Source: Cryptomeria japonica
Lineage: Eukaryota; Streptophyta; Pinopsida; Cupressales; Cupressaceae
Assembly: GCF_030272615.1 (NCBI RefSeq)
Contig: NW_026729155.1
Span: 105,314 to 169,313, forward strand
Reading direction: 5' to 3'
DNA: 64,000 bases
Positions within the stretch are counted from its first letter, which is position 1. The number at the start of each line of letters is the position of its first letter. Shown piece by piece: positions 11,542 to 22,403 of this stretch. A program made the position numbers and the translations under genes. The notes under the pieces are model-generated. The model was not told the DNA's origin, did no database searches, and saw only the letters and a program-made list of their open reading frames with translations.

Positions 11542-14061
11542 TTACCTAGGTCCAGATAACACGGACAGCTCAGCCGAGAAGAGAGACTGCTTATAAGAAC
11601 CAACTGTTGACCCTGGTAACGCGCATGGAACATCATTGAAGGTGTCTATTAAACCTTCCAACGCCTTCACCACAATGGACATCGCTGGTCGCCTTGTAAA
11701 ATTGTCCTGTACACACCACATTCCCACTTTTATCAATTTTACTGCCTCCTCTTTTATGCCCGTTTCCTCATTTTCAAGCCTCGGATAGACCAAATCCAAT
11801 AACCTCCCTTCCTCTGCCTTAACTTGTAACAGTGAAAACAAGCCGTTTTCTGAAAGCTCTCTGCTTCGTTTTCCGCTGATAATTTCTATCATCATAACGC
11901 CAAAGCTAAATATATCTGCCTTCTCTATTATATGCATGTTCAACAACTCAGGTGCCATATACCCTGGTGTCCGTCTTATCATGGTTATTACTTCACTTTG
12001 CTCTCTGTTAATCAACTTTGCCAAGCCAAAATCTGACACTTTGGCATTGAAATTTTGGTCAAGGAGAATGTTCTGAGGCTTGATATCGAAATGAATTATA
12101 CGATCTTGACATTCTTCATGCAAATATGCTAATCCTCTCGCAATATCAAGAACTACTCTGGATCTGCTCTTCCAGTCCAGCAAATATGGATGACTCTTGT
12201 TAAAAAATATCCATTTATCAAGAGATCCATTTGGTAAATACTCGTATACAAGCATCCTATGGAATTTTTCTACACAAAAACCCTTCAGTCTTACCAAATT
12301 GAGATGATCAATTTTCCCTAGCGTTTCCACTTCTGCCCTGAACCCATTTTCTCCATGTCCTGCTCTGTGAAGGCGCTTCACTGCTATCTTTGAGCTGTCT
12401 GACAGGACACCCTGATAAACTGAACCGAATCCTCCGCTACCCAACTTAGTGCTAAAGCCGTTCGTAGCGTCTTGCAGTTCTTGGAATGAGAACCGCAACG
12501 GTAAGCCTGCTGACCAATCAACATGATCATCCTCACCTGTATCCTCATCCTTTACTTTCTGCTGTCTTCTATTTGGATACCCTTTTATCCTTGCCCAGAA
12601 TAAGATAAACAGAGCTAGCGCTCCACCCACAGAAACACAAATGATGACGACAACTAGGGACTTAAAGCGCTCGGACCTTGACTGGATTTTAATATAAGCA
12701 GTGGAATTGTAAAACTTATCTTCTGGACTCATAGTTTTCATAGAATAGATATTGGACTCTAGATAACAATAACCACTAGAAAAATTGGTCCCGTACCTGA
12801 AAAAAGCAGCTTTGCAAGAGCAGTTTTCGAGGCAAAGTGTTTTACATTCATCTCTTGATACCAATCCTGGTGTCGAAGCATTTTCATAAAGATAAGTAAA
12901 ATAGGCAACGTGCTCCAGTTCCAAAAAGTGATGACCTTGGCGCCTACTAGTCTGTGAGCACACCAGAGGAACGCGCGGAGCACATCCGGAATTGGGTTCT
13001 GTGGCATCAGTCGGTTTAAAAGCCTTGCCATCTCCTGGACAGCTGCACTGACCGTTTTTGCAAACACCATAGTCTCCGCAAGCTCCTGGAGAATCACACT
13101 GAAACACTGATTTCATGAACCATGGCGAATAGTTAAGGACAGATCTTCCTGGATTTTTTTGGACCATGTAGAATTTTAAGCGTCCATCTGAACCCAATTT
13201 AAAGTAAAGACAGCCTTTGGGTATTGTAAAATGAATTGGCGGTATTCGTCGTCCTCGAGAATACATATTGAGGGACTGATTGTCGATCTGTGAATGAGTT
13301 AACTCCAAATCTACCTGTGGTGTCTCGGGATATCTGTAATAAATTTTAGACGGTGCTGAGGCTGTATACATAACAAATCCATCGTGAAGCAAGATACCAT
13401 AGAAACAACCTTTCCTTGTATCCTTTGGAGAAATGTTTGCAGTAATATTCTGTCCCACCTTGAACTTCTGCCATGGCAGAATGATATCAGTTGTATAATC
13501 AAAAGATTGCCAGATGATTCCACCGGAGGTGTTATAGAGAACAAGGTTCCCAGATTCGTGTATCGCCATCCTTTGAAAAGCTTGGGTGGATGTATTTTTA
13601 GACCAGGCGAGAGTGCCATCTGAGTTCCTTAATACAAGTTCTCCTGTGGAGGTGAGTTTTAGGGCTGCGTTTTCTTGCAGCACCTGGTCTCTGTTTGCAC
13701 ACCACACCATTTGCATATCAAGCAGCATACCATCAGTGGTGTAGACAACAAAGAAAGCTGCAAATAGGTAGCTTGTGTCACAAGGGCTGCCATAGCAGAA
13801 GAATCCACATCCAAACTGGAGATTCACATCATTATATGAAATATTGCTGCTCAGAAGGATCGGTCTGACGAGTGCGTCTTTATAAATTGACGGTGTCAGG
13901 AAATGTAGAGACTGGATATTGTTCCTCTATGTTCTGCCTCCATACGCAGCTGCGGAAGTAATAGCAAGGCTTTCTGCAAATAGGGAGCACGATATAAGGA
14001 AGACTGGCAGAAGTAGCAAAAGCAAAGGAGGAGAGGACGAAAAATAGTCCGTTGTCATCAT
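11542..14061 (-). pseudogene. G-type lectin S-receptor-like serine/threonine kinase (SD2-5-like), one in-frame TAG
   Basis: Single-exon minus-strand gene; the start is taken at the MM at 14061 because the upstream duplicate aligns from that Met. Order: signal peptide with a Leu run (PPLLLLLLPVFLISCSLF); B-lectin mannose-binding domain (MVWCANRDQVLQENAALKL, later GNLVLYNTSGGIIWQSFD); Cys-rich EGF/PAN-like region (CGDYGVCKNGQCSCPGD, then DECKTLCLENCSCKAAFF); one membrane helix (LVVVIICVSVGGALALFILF, about 12600-12665); kinase with glycine loop LGSGGFGSVYQG, Lys in IAVKRL, catalytic loop HFDIKPQN, DFGLAK and APELL. HFD lacks Arg before Asp, so it is a non-RD kinase, as is usual for this family. 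A TAG at 13927-13929 splits signal peptide from ectodomain in an otherwise open frame; 11545-13827 is fully open. The expected role is cell-surface signalling. Whether it is a pseudogene or a readthrough, variant or assembly case cannot be settled here. Confidence 0.9.
13927..13929 (-). other. premature TAG (Trp position) in the receptor kinase
   Basis: Minus-strand reading is YGGRT-stop-RNN. The duplicate at 14559-14713 reads YGGRTWRNN with TGG at the same place, so the ancestral codon was most likely Trp and a single G to A change made the stop. The 33 codons from here to the next Met (13827) are open and in the same frame as the kinase. Confidence 0.9.
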
Positions 14062-14398
14062 TTTTATAAACAGCAGTTCTGTCCGAGAGAGAGCACCGAA
14101 TAATAACATGCTCGAATGAAAGACGATTTAAATTTAGCGAGTTCTAAGGGCAATGAATAGGGAAGCGAGGAGTTAGGTTAAATCATAATGCCAAGTTGAA
14201 GAAAATCAGTGATATTGAAGACAAAGTCTCTTGTATTAATTTAGACTAAGAAACCAGAATAAGACCAGAAAAGGATGACCTTACAAAGTCTTCGACGACG
14301 ACTAGGAAAAGCACGATGTCCCCGAACAAATAATATTGCATTAGTTTCCCTGCTCCAATGTCAAGGGCATATCGGATTTTTTAATTTCTATTCCATGT

Positions 14399-15480
14399 AT
14401 AATTAACGTCGTGTCATGGTCCAAGCAAACACATGGTCAGCGACGCATACGTGACAGGAAAAGAATAAACAGTTTTGGTTTTTTTGCATATACGGAGAAT
14501 CTCGAGTTTTCTAGCTGAACAAATGTTTTATTTACAATGTAAAAAACAATAATATATAGACTGGATATTGTTCCTCCATGTTCTGCCTCCATAGTACGTA
14601 GCTGTTGGAGTAATAGTAAGGCTTTCTGCAAATAGTGAGCACAATACAAGGAAGAGTGGTAGAAGTAGCGAAAGCGAAGGAGGACAGGACGAAAAACAGT
14701 CCGTTGTCAACATTTTTCTAAACAGCAGTTCTGTCCGAAAGACAGAGCACAGAATAATAACATGCTCGAATGAAAGACGATTGAATTTAGAGAGCTTGGG
14801 AATAAGTAGGGAATGGAGGAGTTAGGTTAAACTATAACGCCAAGTTCAAGAATATGAACTATAACGCTAAGTTGACGATTTGAATTTAGAGAGCTTGAAA
14901 TTAATAGGGAGTTAAGCTAAACTATAACGCTAAGTTGACTAAACTATAACGCTAAGTTGACGACAATCAATGATATTAAAGTGAAAGTCTTTTGGATAAA
15001 TAAGATTGGAAAATTATGACTTTTCAAAGTTTTTGATTATTTGAATTTAGAGAGCTTAGTAGGGAAAAGAGTAGTTCATTAAATCATAACATCAAGTAGT
15101 TGATATTGATAAGTTTTTTTGGATAAAGCCCTAGACCATCATTTGGAAAAGTACATGGTCCCCAATCAAATAAAATTGCATTAATTTCACTATGCTAAAG
15201 TCAAGTGCATATCAGATTTTTCTTTTTATTCTTTGTAGAATTAATTTCATGTAGGGGCCCTAGCAAGTATATGGTCAACGATTCATATGTGATAGGAAAA
15301 GAATAAACAATTTTGTTTTTTTCATATGAGCAACTAATTTTTTTTTAATTTTTTGTAGAATTAATTTCATGTAAGGGCCCAAGCAACCACATGGTCAACG
15401 ATTCATATGTGATAGGAAAAGAATGAACAATTTTGTTTTTCTCATATGAGCAACTAATAGTCTGAAGTCTTGTAGCTGAA
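14399..15480. repeat. tandem copies of the receptor kinase upstream region
   Basis: A ~120 bp unit containing ACATGGTCAGCGACGCATAC or ATGGTCAACGATTCATATG, then GGAAAAGAATAAACA, occurs near 14399-14525, 15237-15356 and 15357-15476. The last two are head-to-tail with a 120 bp period. Between them, ACTATAACGCTAAGTTGAC-type 19-mers recur near 14864, 14922 and 14943. CpG sites in the first copy are TpG/CpA in the later two. Confidence 0.8.
14559..14855 (-). pseudogene. partial duplicate of the receptor kinase 5' end and upstream flank
   Basis: Matches 13910-14205 with an offset of about 649 bp. It encodes a signal peptide (MLTTDCFSSCPPSLSLLLP) and the first mature residues with an intact Trp codon, then stops after about 60 codons where the similarity to the gene ends. 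The rest of the receptor is absent, so it is a truncated copy. It preserves the ancestral state of the codon that became TAG in the main gene. Direct upstream sequence (ATAACATGCTCGAATGAAAG) is shared with the main gene, so a promoter-proximal segment was copied as well. Confidence 0.85.
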
Positions 15481-15576
15481 CAAATGGTTTTTTTACAACA
15501 TAGAATAAATTAGTATATAATTAAATAGTATTTCAAATCAATTCAAAAAAAATTAATTAAATGTCTAAGTATATAA

Positions 15577-15960
15577 TTGATCATATTTATTAAAATTTTA
15601 ATATTAATAAATTTGATCAAATATCTATTTAGATGTCTAAATAAGCCACCCAAAGGTTGTCAAAATTCCAATCAACATAATTTGGTAGATGAATCTGATA
15701 TAGAAACAAAGGAAACATGGATAAATGTGGAAGTAGACACTCAAGACCTTAAGCAACTAGTAGAATTTGAGGTAGTGGGAATGAGGGAGCCATTGAATAC
15801 TTTTAGGTATTGGTAGGCCCTAAATGGTTTGTCAATTCGAATGAAGGAAGAAATATCTTATATAGATGACAATAGAATTCTATACATTCCATTAGGAGAA
15901 AGAGAGCATAAGACATTCCTTGAAGTAGAAAAAGACAATAATCCATGACTAATCTACTTA
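15577..15960 (+). pseudogene. unrecognised coding remnant
   Basis: A reading with one stop encodes NLVDESDIETKETWINVEVD followed by QLVEFEVVGMREPLNTFRYW, then a stop, then a similar-quality stretch LNGLSIRMKEEISYIDDNR to about 15945. Residue composition is protein-like rather than AT-driven, but I do not recognise the family and no catalytic motif stands out. It lies beyond the duplicated kinase upstream region and is unlikely to belong to that gene. It could be a transposon ORF fragment. Confidence 0.3.
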
Positions 15961-17290
15961 GTTTTAAAAGCTCCAACAAAAAAAATCCAAAACAATATAC
16001 CTACAAGGTCTGAGAATTCAGAAGGGTTTTCATGTTACAAATTCTTCCAGCAAGTAAACAAAAAAAATAATCACCTTGCAAGAACATAGTATATAGAATA
16101 GATCAATCACATTCAGAGAGGATACAACATACATTAGGCTACCAATATTTTTAGGGGTGGGAGACAAATGAATATATATTAGTAGCTACAGGGTTTTGTC
16201 ATGCAACATGTAGCTGATACCTGTGTGTGGTTTTGATTTACATGAAGATGTAGTGAAAGTGGGGTAAGAGGTGGAAAGGTAAACATAAATGACTATAACT
16301 TCATAGTAGGAATAATATTTAATTTTTGTTGGTAGAGCTAATTTAGAAAAGTCTTTTCATTTATATTATTGTAAAATTAAATTTTGAAATTTTGAGTGAA
16401 TGGTTGAAATTAATAGGCACATGTTTTTTTTCCATTCTCAATTACTCATTACATGTACAAACATCAAAGCAATTGTTCACAACGAAGTAAGATACATGGT
16501 TATATTAAAATAACATATCAAACCTTCACTACATGACTTTTGTGTAAAGTACAACCTATTTAAATCTTTATGTTTCCAACAATATGAATTTAGTACAGTC
16601 ATTTTTTTATTCATTTTCAGCTTAGGCTCTATTGAAAACTTTAAACTTACATAGGGTAGAAGATAGAAATCCTAAAACATTATGGTAAAGTAGTACATTT
16701 ATTTTTATTCACTTTAAGATGTTGATTATCAGTTTATAAATACTACTTTCAGTTTCCATCATTATGAATCTAGTACATGGATTTTTCTTAATTCATTTTC
16801 AATTGTTCATTTCCAATTTAGACTCCATTGAAGACTTTAAACTTACATATGGTAGTAGATAGAAACATTGATCTTCTGGTTTTTGGTTCACAAATACAAA
16901 TATCAAAGAAATTGTTCACACCAACACTCAAATGTAGATAGAAACATTGAAAGAGTTGTTCACAACATCAAAAACACTATACACATGATAGAAATAATAG
17001 ATTAAATGACTTTTTCATAGAGTACAGTCTATTTAAAACGTACAATTTCCATGATTACGAATTAGTACATGCTTTCTTTCTATTTATTTTCAATTGTTCA
17101 TTGATAGGGGTTGATGACTACATGTGAGAAGTTGATAGACACTTACACTTTCTTAAGCATTGTCAAGTCATCATGAAGCAGGAGTGTTACCCTCCTCATT
17201 TTCCTGATGCATTTTTGTTCTCACGTTATTTAAAATTAGGAGTGTTTATTTAGTCTGGGCTTGTGTAATTCTCTGTTTTTGTCTTGTTAA
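15961..17290. other. AT-rich intergenic DNA with a diverged direct repeat
   Basis: No gene seen. A repeat of roughly 110-180 bp occurs near 16580-16672, 16758-16870 and, partially, 17050-17104. Shared blocks are ATGAATTTAGTACA/ATGAATCTAGTACA, TTCATTTTCA, then GAAAACTTTAAACTTACATA/GAAGACTTTAAACTTACATA, and GTAGATAGAAA. Confidence 0.6.
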
Positions 17291-17316
17291 AAAATTTTAT
17301 GAACTGAACCTCTTAG

Positions 17317-18024
17317 TTGAACCTCATCTAAGTTCAAGGTTCAAGTTCAAGCAGAGTATATTGTGTCCCAACTTTGTTTTTAAAAGAGTTAAAGGTCTTT
17401 GTAACTATTGTCATTGAATTTGAACTATTGAACCTTTACAAAAAGTTCAAGGTTCACAGTTCAATGTTGAGAAAGTCAACTCTTACCCGAGTCTTGTTCT
17501 TGTAGCACGTAAGCCGTGATATTTTGGTGTCTTTGTCTTGGTTTGTCCTTGTTCTGTTCTTTTGAACTTGAACTTTTGAACTATGTTATCCCATTATTTG
17601 TCTTAAAAAAAATAATGTGTATTTAATTTTGTTTCCCTCATTTGGTTTGATCCGTCTTTAGCAATGCAACTTTTGTTCCTTTAAGTTTCACCTTTTCTTC
17701 CCCAATGAACCCATTGGTTGAAGCTGCATATTGGTTCAAGGTTCAAAGTTCAACCGGTGCCTTTGTGTGTGTCACGACTTTGTTATGTTGTTAAGCAAGT
17801 GAGTGTGAATATGTTAAGTTGGTCTTGAACTTGAACCCTTGAACCATTCCTAAAGTGGTTCAATGTTCAAGGTTCAAAGTCTTCCTTTATGTTTGTTAAA
17901 AGTCTTTGCTCATTCCCAGTGTTGTGTCGAGCCACAAGTCAGGAGTTCTTTTCTTTTCTTAGGATTGAACTTGAAACAATGAACTTATTTTTAAATGGTT
18001 CAAAGTTCAAAGGTTCATTTCAAG
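17317..18024. repeat. cluster of six TTGAAC/GTTCAA inverted repeats
   Basis: Imperfect palindromes with TTGAAC-rich left arms and GTTCAA-rich right arms near 17317-17345, 17414-17470, 17560-17585, 17714-17755, 17824-17881 and 17964-18024. The clearest is 17824-17881: TTGAACTTGAACCCTTGAAC then, after ATTCCTAAAG, TGGTTCAATGTTCAAGGTTC. They could fold as hairpins in either strand. Confidence 0.75.
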
Positions 18025-18480
18025 TTGGCCCCAAGGAAATTAATAACACAAAAGGTGGCGGGGCAAAAGGAATATTATGGGTATCTTATATTTCAAAATT
18101 CTAATTATGGAAAGAAATCATGAAAACTTAAGCCATTTGTTCGGAGTTAAGGTGTAATTAAGAAAGTTGTCAGGATCCCATCAAATCATTGGTTACCTCA
18201 CACATTCAGATGAATCATTATGAGGCTTGTGTAGGCATTACTCAGTTTTTTCGCCTCTTAACATGTGAATTCTCAAATTGTGAAAGTGGTAGTTGTTGTT
18301 GTTGGAGAAGCATAGGATGTTGAAGGTAATTTCAACTCCATACTTCCTAGGGTTTCACAGATTTGATGGTGGTAACAGGTGAGTTTTGATAATTTCTCCT
18401 ATGCTGTGTTACTAGCTCAAAAAGTCAATGTAGGAAAATTCTTTGTTTTGAAATAGAATTTTTTTCTTTCTAGGAACTGT
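18025..18480. other. leader-like DNA before the decayed ORF, no gene seen
   Basis: Mixed sequence between the hairpin cluster and the ORF at 18481. It may be the 5' part of the same retroelement, but nothing specific can be read. Confidence 0.4.
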
Positions 18481-20090
18481 TTGATAAATATAAAAGCGGC
18501 CATTATGAGGCCGAATCTTCCAAAACTTGGTCACACATCATGCCTAGTTAGTACACTTCTAGAATTGGGTGACATTTTTTTGGCCCAAGCTGACTTAGGA
18601 GATTTTTTAGAAATAGCTAGAAACCCTGAGGCTAACTTGATGATGGAAAGAATAGTTAGAACTGGCTTGATTGAAGCTACTTCTTTCCCAACTGCCGCTC
18701 CTTGTCCAGAATTGGTGATAGCATGTATGGATAGATATGATACCGATAGCAGGTGCATTAGGACCAGTAGTGGTTAATTGTTAGTATAAATTAATAGAGA
18801 AATGATGATGGTTGCAATTGGAGTCCCTCATAAAGAGCCATATGAAGATTGGTCAATTGGTACCTCATACACATTTTTATCTGAGAAGAAAAGAACATAT
18901 AAAAGTATCATTGCGAGGAATTGTCTTCTAAAGGTTCAGAAAGGGGGGTCCCGGTTACCCAAACCTCTTACAAGAGAGAATTTCATCACGGAGGTGTTGA
19001 TAGCTAGCAAGAAATATCTTGACTAGGTGCAAGTTGTTGTTGAAATGCTCCATGAGGGTTTCAGTAACTTTGTTGGAATGTCAAGTTTTTACATGTCCTC
19101 ATATCTATTTTATATATTGTCTTGTACCAAAGAGTGGTAAGGGTTGCATGACGAACCATGGGTGGACGACATGAAGGTTTATGATTATTACCCATACCTG
19201 CAACAATAGAGACATGCAGAAAATTTCACAAGATGGAATGATGTTTTTTTAGGAAGACTTGTCTTTGAGCTGCAGGGAGACACAAATAAAAGGAAATCAG
19301 TTGAGGCCAAGGATCTGGTCAATATATATGGAAGCTAATTGATCCAATTTCCCAGATTTACTTATATTAGAGTGGGGGGCTTTGAAGGTGAACCATTGAA
19401 ATTGCCTAGGTATGCCTTCGATAGTTATGTGCTTATTGAATTTTGTAGATAGATAGCCCACATTGACAAAAGGTGAGGGGAGAAGAGTAAATCCGAGGTT
19501 TCCTTCCCGATTGAACTTGGATATTATAGTTTTAAGTTTATTTGTGATGGCTTGAACCTAGAATTAGAGTTCAAGAAAATGAATTTACAGCCTTCCATTG
19601 CCAGACATAAGTTTGATAGTAGGGGCTCTATTGTAGAACACCTAAATGTTAATGACAATTTATTCCATGAACCTCAATTAGAAGACTATTAGGAAAATTA
19701 TTGTGATTAATTTGAAATAAGAAGGAGATTATGGTTAAGGTTCACTTGCATCAGATTACTACAATGAGGTTGTCCATTAATATGTCAGGAATACAAGAAG
19801 AGGAAGAGGAAGATGTATTGGATCTTGAATTCAATGAAGAAGAAAATATTCAAGCCAAGTCCTTCAATGTCATAAGGAAAATAGAGAAGTGGTTAAGGGA
19901 CCATAAATTTAGAAAGGAGTCGATTATCACTCCTAAAGAATTAATAGTTGGTCCACTTCATGCTAAAACACAGATTCCCATTTCTTCCTCTAATGTAATT
20001 ATTGATGTTGCAGGTGCCACAAGGCTTAAAATTGGAGAGGTTCAAACCAGAAGATCAAAGAAATCCCCATTGAGTTCTTCAGTAGTTTGA
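18481..20090 (+). pseudogene. long decayed ORF of an unclassified plant retroelement (gag-like, inferred)
   Basis: From 18481 one frame stays protein-like to about 19700 with roughly eight stops; a frameshift leads to 19731-20090. Readable blocks: ELGDIFLAQADLGDFLEIAR, CPELVIACMDRYD, GVPHKEPYEDWSIGTSYTFL, KGGSRLPKPLTRENFITEV, FSNFVGMSSFYMSSYLFYIL, FPRFTYIRVGGFEGEPLKLP, SEVSFPIELGYYSF, and an acidic segment EEEEEDVLDLEFNEEENI. Stops at LQQ-stop and FCR-stop are TAG, consistent with decayed CAG. No named domain is recognised. The length of conserved-looking sequence implies an ancestral protein of over 500 residues. It precedes LTR-like DNA and a PBS, so it may be the last ORF of an upstream element. 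Confidence 0.55.
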
Positions 20091-21560
20091 GTCACCCATT
20101 TAAGGAGCAAATAGAAAAATAGGGAACCAATGGCGAACTAGATTGTGGTGGACTTAAATTCGAGTGAAGAAACTCAGGTGATCATGGATCAACAAGGGTT
20201 AAATAATCCTTCAGTGCATGATGTGGATGCATAGAAAGAACCTAAAGAAAATCGAAATACGATGAGCACCATGACTATTGTCAACCTACTTGATGATCAG
20301 ACACCTCCGCCCAAAAACACTTCCAGTACTTCTTGATGGCTTGGAGCTTCAATTGGAAAGAAACACAATATTGTTTCTATTAATATTCCCATAGAGGATA
20401 TGGTAAGTAATTTCCTTGAGAAAATATCCAAACCCAAAAAGCTTAAAACATAAGTAATGATGGAGGTTGATGATGAAATAGGCTATTGGGTAGCAGAGTA
20501 GCTAAGCCTATCTCAGATAAAGACCCAGAAAAAGCCACTAAGAATGATTTTATTGTTGAGAAAATTGACCTGGGAGTTGCTTCAAGGGTTGTGGATGCCC
20601 AACATTTAGAATCCTCCACTAAAAGAATGATATCAAGGACCTAGAAAGATGAAAAGGATAAGAAGGAGTTGAAACAAGGTGTTACCCAGATGACAGAATA
20701 TATCAATGTCATACATCACTCGCGTCCTTAGCCTCTGACACATATGCCATTGTCCTTTGACCCTAAATCACCAGTAAATCAAAAGCTATTGGATCATGTC
20801 CAAAGAAACCACATGATAGCTGAATTATTTGATGAGTGGCTTGAATCCATAGTGCAGTAGAGCAAAAACTATATTGCTAGCCTGATCAAGGTGTATGATA
20901 ACACCATAACTGTGAGTAAAGAGATGAAATTGGAAGCTACTGCATGGGAGAAAGAAAGAAAGAAATGGGCAGTAGTCTTAGCGCAGATGAATGATGCACT
21001 AAAATTTGGCATCATGAAATTTCTTGTTTGAGAAACCAATGGATAACCTAGATGACAACGTACTTTATGTATCAAGAAAGAATGTTGAATGGAGGAACTC
21101 TATCATTAAACATGGTCATGAAGAATATATCAAGTTAATAAAAGGATTAAAATAACTTATTGATACGATGCAAAAATATTGAAAATGCATCGATATACAA
21201 CTCCTAGAGGAGGATGAACCTTTAAAGAAAGGGCACATCTTGTTAAAACCTTTAAAGAAAGGGCACATCTTGTTAAAGAAACAAAGTCTCTAACTATAGA
21301 TGACTTCTCCAAATTGGAAAGGATAGAATCAATGTTAGCATTTTTCTTTGATCACTTGGAAGCGCATAAAATGAAAGTTATGCAGGTAAACATAGACAAA
21401 GAAGTCTGGAAGTAGTGCATTCTGCACATTGGACTCCTGCACTATCAAGTTATCCTTAATTTCTCAACAACACATTTGGAGTAGCAAAATGTACATGGTA
21501 TTGTGAGAAAACATGACAAATCAACAACTTCTTCTACCATTTTGGAGTCTTTATCGGTTT
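20091..21560 (+). pseudogene. C-terminal continuation of the decayed ORF, coiled-coil rich
   Basis: Frames switch often. Readable pieces include VVDLNSSEETQVIMDQQGL, then IGKKHNIVSINIPIEDM near 20360, and the charged YIASLIKVYDNTITVSKEMK with LEATAWEKERKKWAVVLAQ near 20870-20990. A 30 bp in-frame tandem duplication (ACCTTTAAAGAAAGGGCACA...) lies at 21218-21277. It is likely the tail of the protein that begins at 18481, but this is an inference from position and style. Confidence 0.4.
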
Positions 21561-22363
21561 ATGGATGATTTGTCATCCTGTCCATGGCTTTTGATCATTT
21601 AAGTTTTATCTAGTTTGAAGAAACAATTTATTTTAACTCTAGGGTAGAGTTTAATAATTTAGGGTTATTTTCAAAAAAATATTAGCCTAGAGGCTATATA
21701 TGTAAGTAAGCAAGCTTTATTAAAGGTCCCAAAAACTTTGATTGGAATTGGTAGACTTAATTTTCTTCTAAATTTTAGTGTAGACTTTTTATATATGAAT
21801 GAAATGAGATATTTTACCAGCCTTCAAATCTGTGCATTTGAATGATAGAGAAAATCTTTGTTAGGATTTACCCTTGTGTGCAGAGTATTTCACTTCATTA
21901 CCAGTTTATTAAAAGTCTTTGAATTTATTGATTAAGAAAACTAGTGGTACATTGTCATTTAAATTATTTTGATCCCCCTTGTCCTTTGAGGCATGACCGA
22001 GTATCGATTAACATTTATGCTACATTGAGTATACTTGGTGAAGTAAGCTTTACATTTAATTGAAATGTTTAAAGTTTGAGTCTATGATATTTATATTTAT
22101 AGATAATTATCTTGTAGCATTCTTATTGTGTTGACATATGAATGTAAAAGCCTTTCTCTCTCTCTGGTAAAAAGTGTATTTCTGTGTGAGTTATTCGTAT
22201 AAAAAATTATTAGATATCATACGAGGAGTTGCAATATTATGAAGAGGGTAAAACAATACTTGGTTCACCCAACTATTGGTTTATTTTTATTTTCATCAAG
22301 GGTATGCAGGAGTCATCATTAAAAATATGAAAGGAAAGGAAAATCTATTAACCAACAGATTTT
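21561..22363 (+). mobile_element. putative LTR of the Tat-like gypsy element
   Basis: AT-rich, non-coding, ending directly at the primer binding site at 22364. It lies between a decayed ORF and a gag gene, the place an LTR should be. The left boundary is not defined and no second copy is in the window, so LTR status is inferred from the PBS alone. Confidence 0.45.
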
Positions 22364-22381
22364 TGGTGACTCTGGTGGGGA
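22364..22381 (+). promoter_or_regulatory. primer binding site, tRNA-Arg-like
   Basis: TGGTGACTCTGGTGGGGA resembles TGGCGACTCCGCTGGGGA, which from memory is the complement of a plant tRNA-Arg 3' end used by Tat/Ogre-type elements. Three positions differ, two of them C to T. Confidence 0.65.
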
Positions 22382-22403
22382 GTCAAATAATAAGATTGGT
22401 CAT

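Noticed and set aside
12759-13623. Other open frames overlapping the receptor kinase on both strands
   Set aside because: Shadows of the long 761-codon reading, which has a full set of kinase and lectin motifs.
14040-14061. TTTATAAA directly before the receptor kinase start as a TATA box
   Set aside because: It abuts the ATG, which leaves no room for a transcribed leader.
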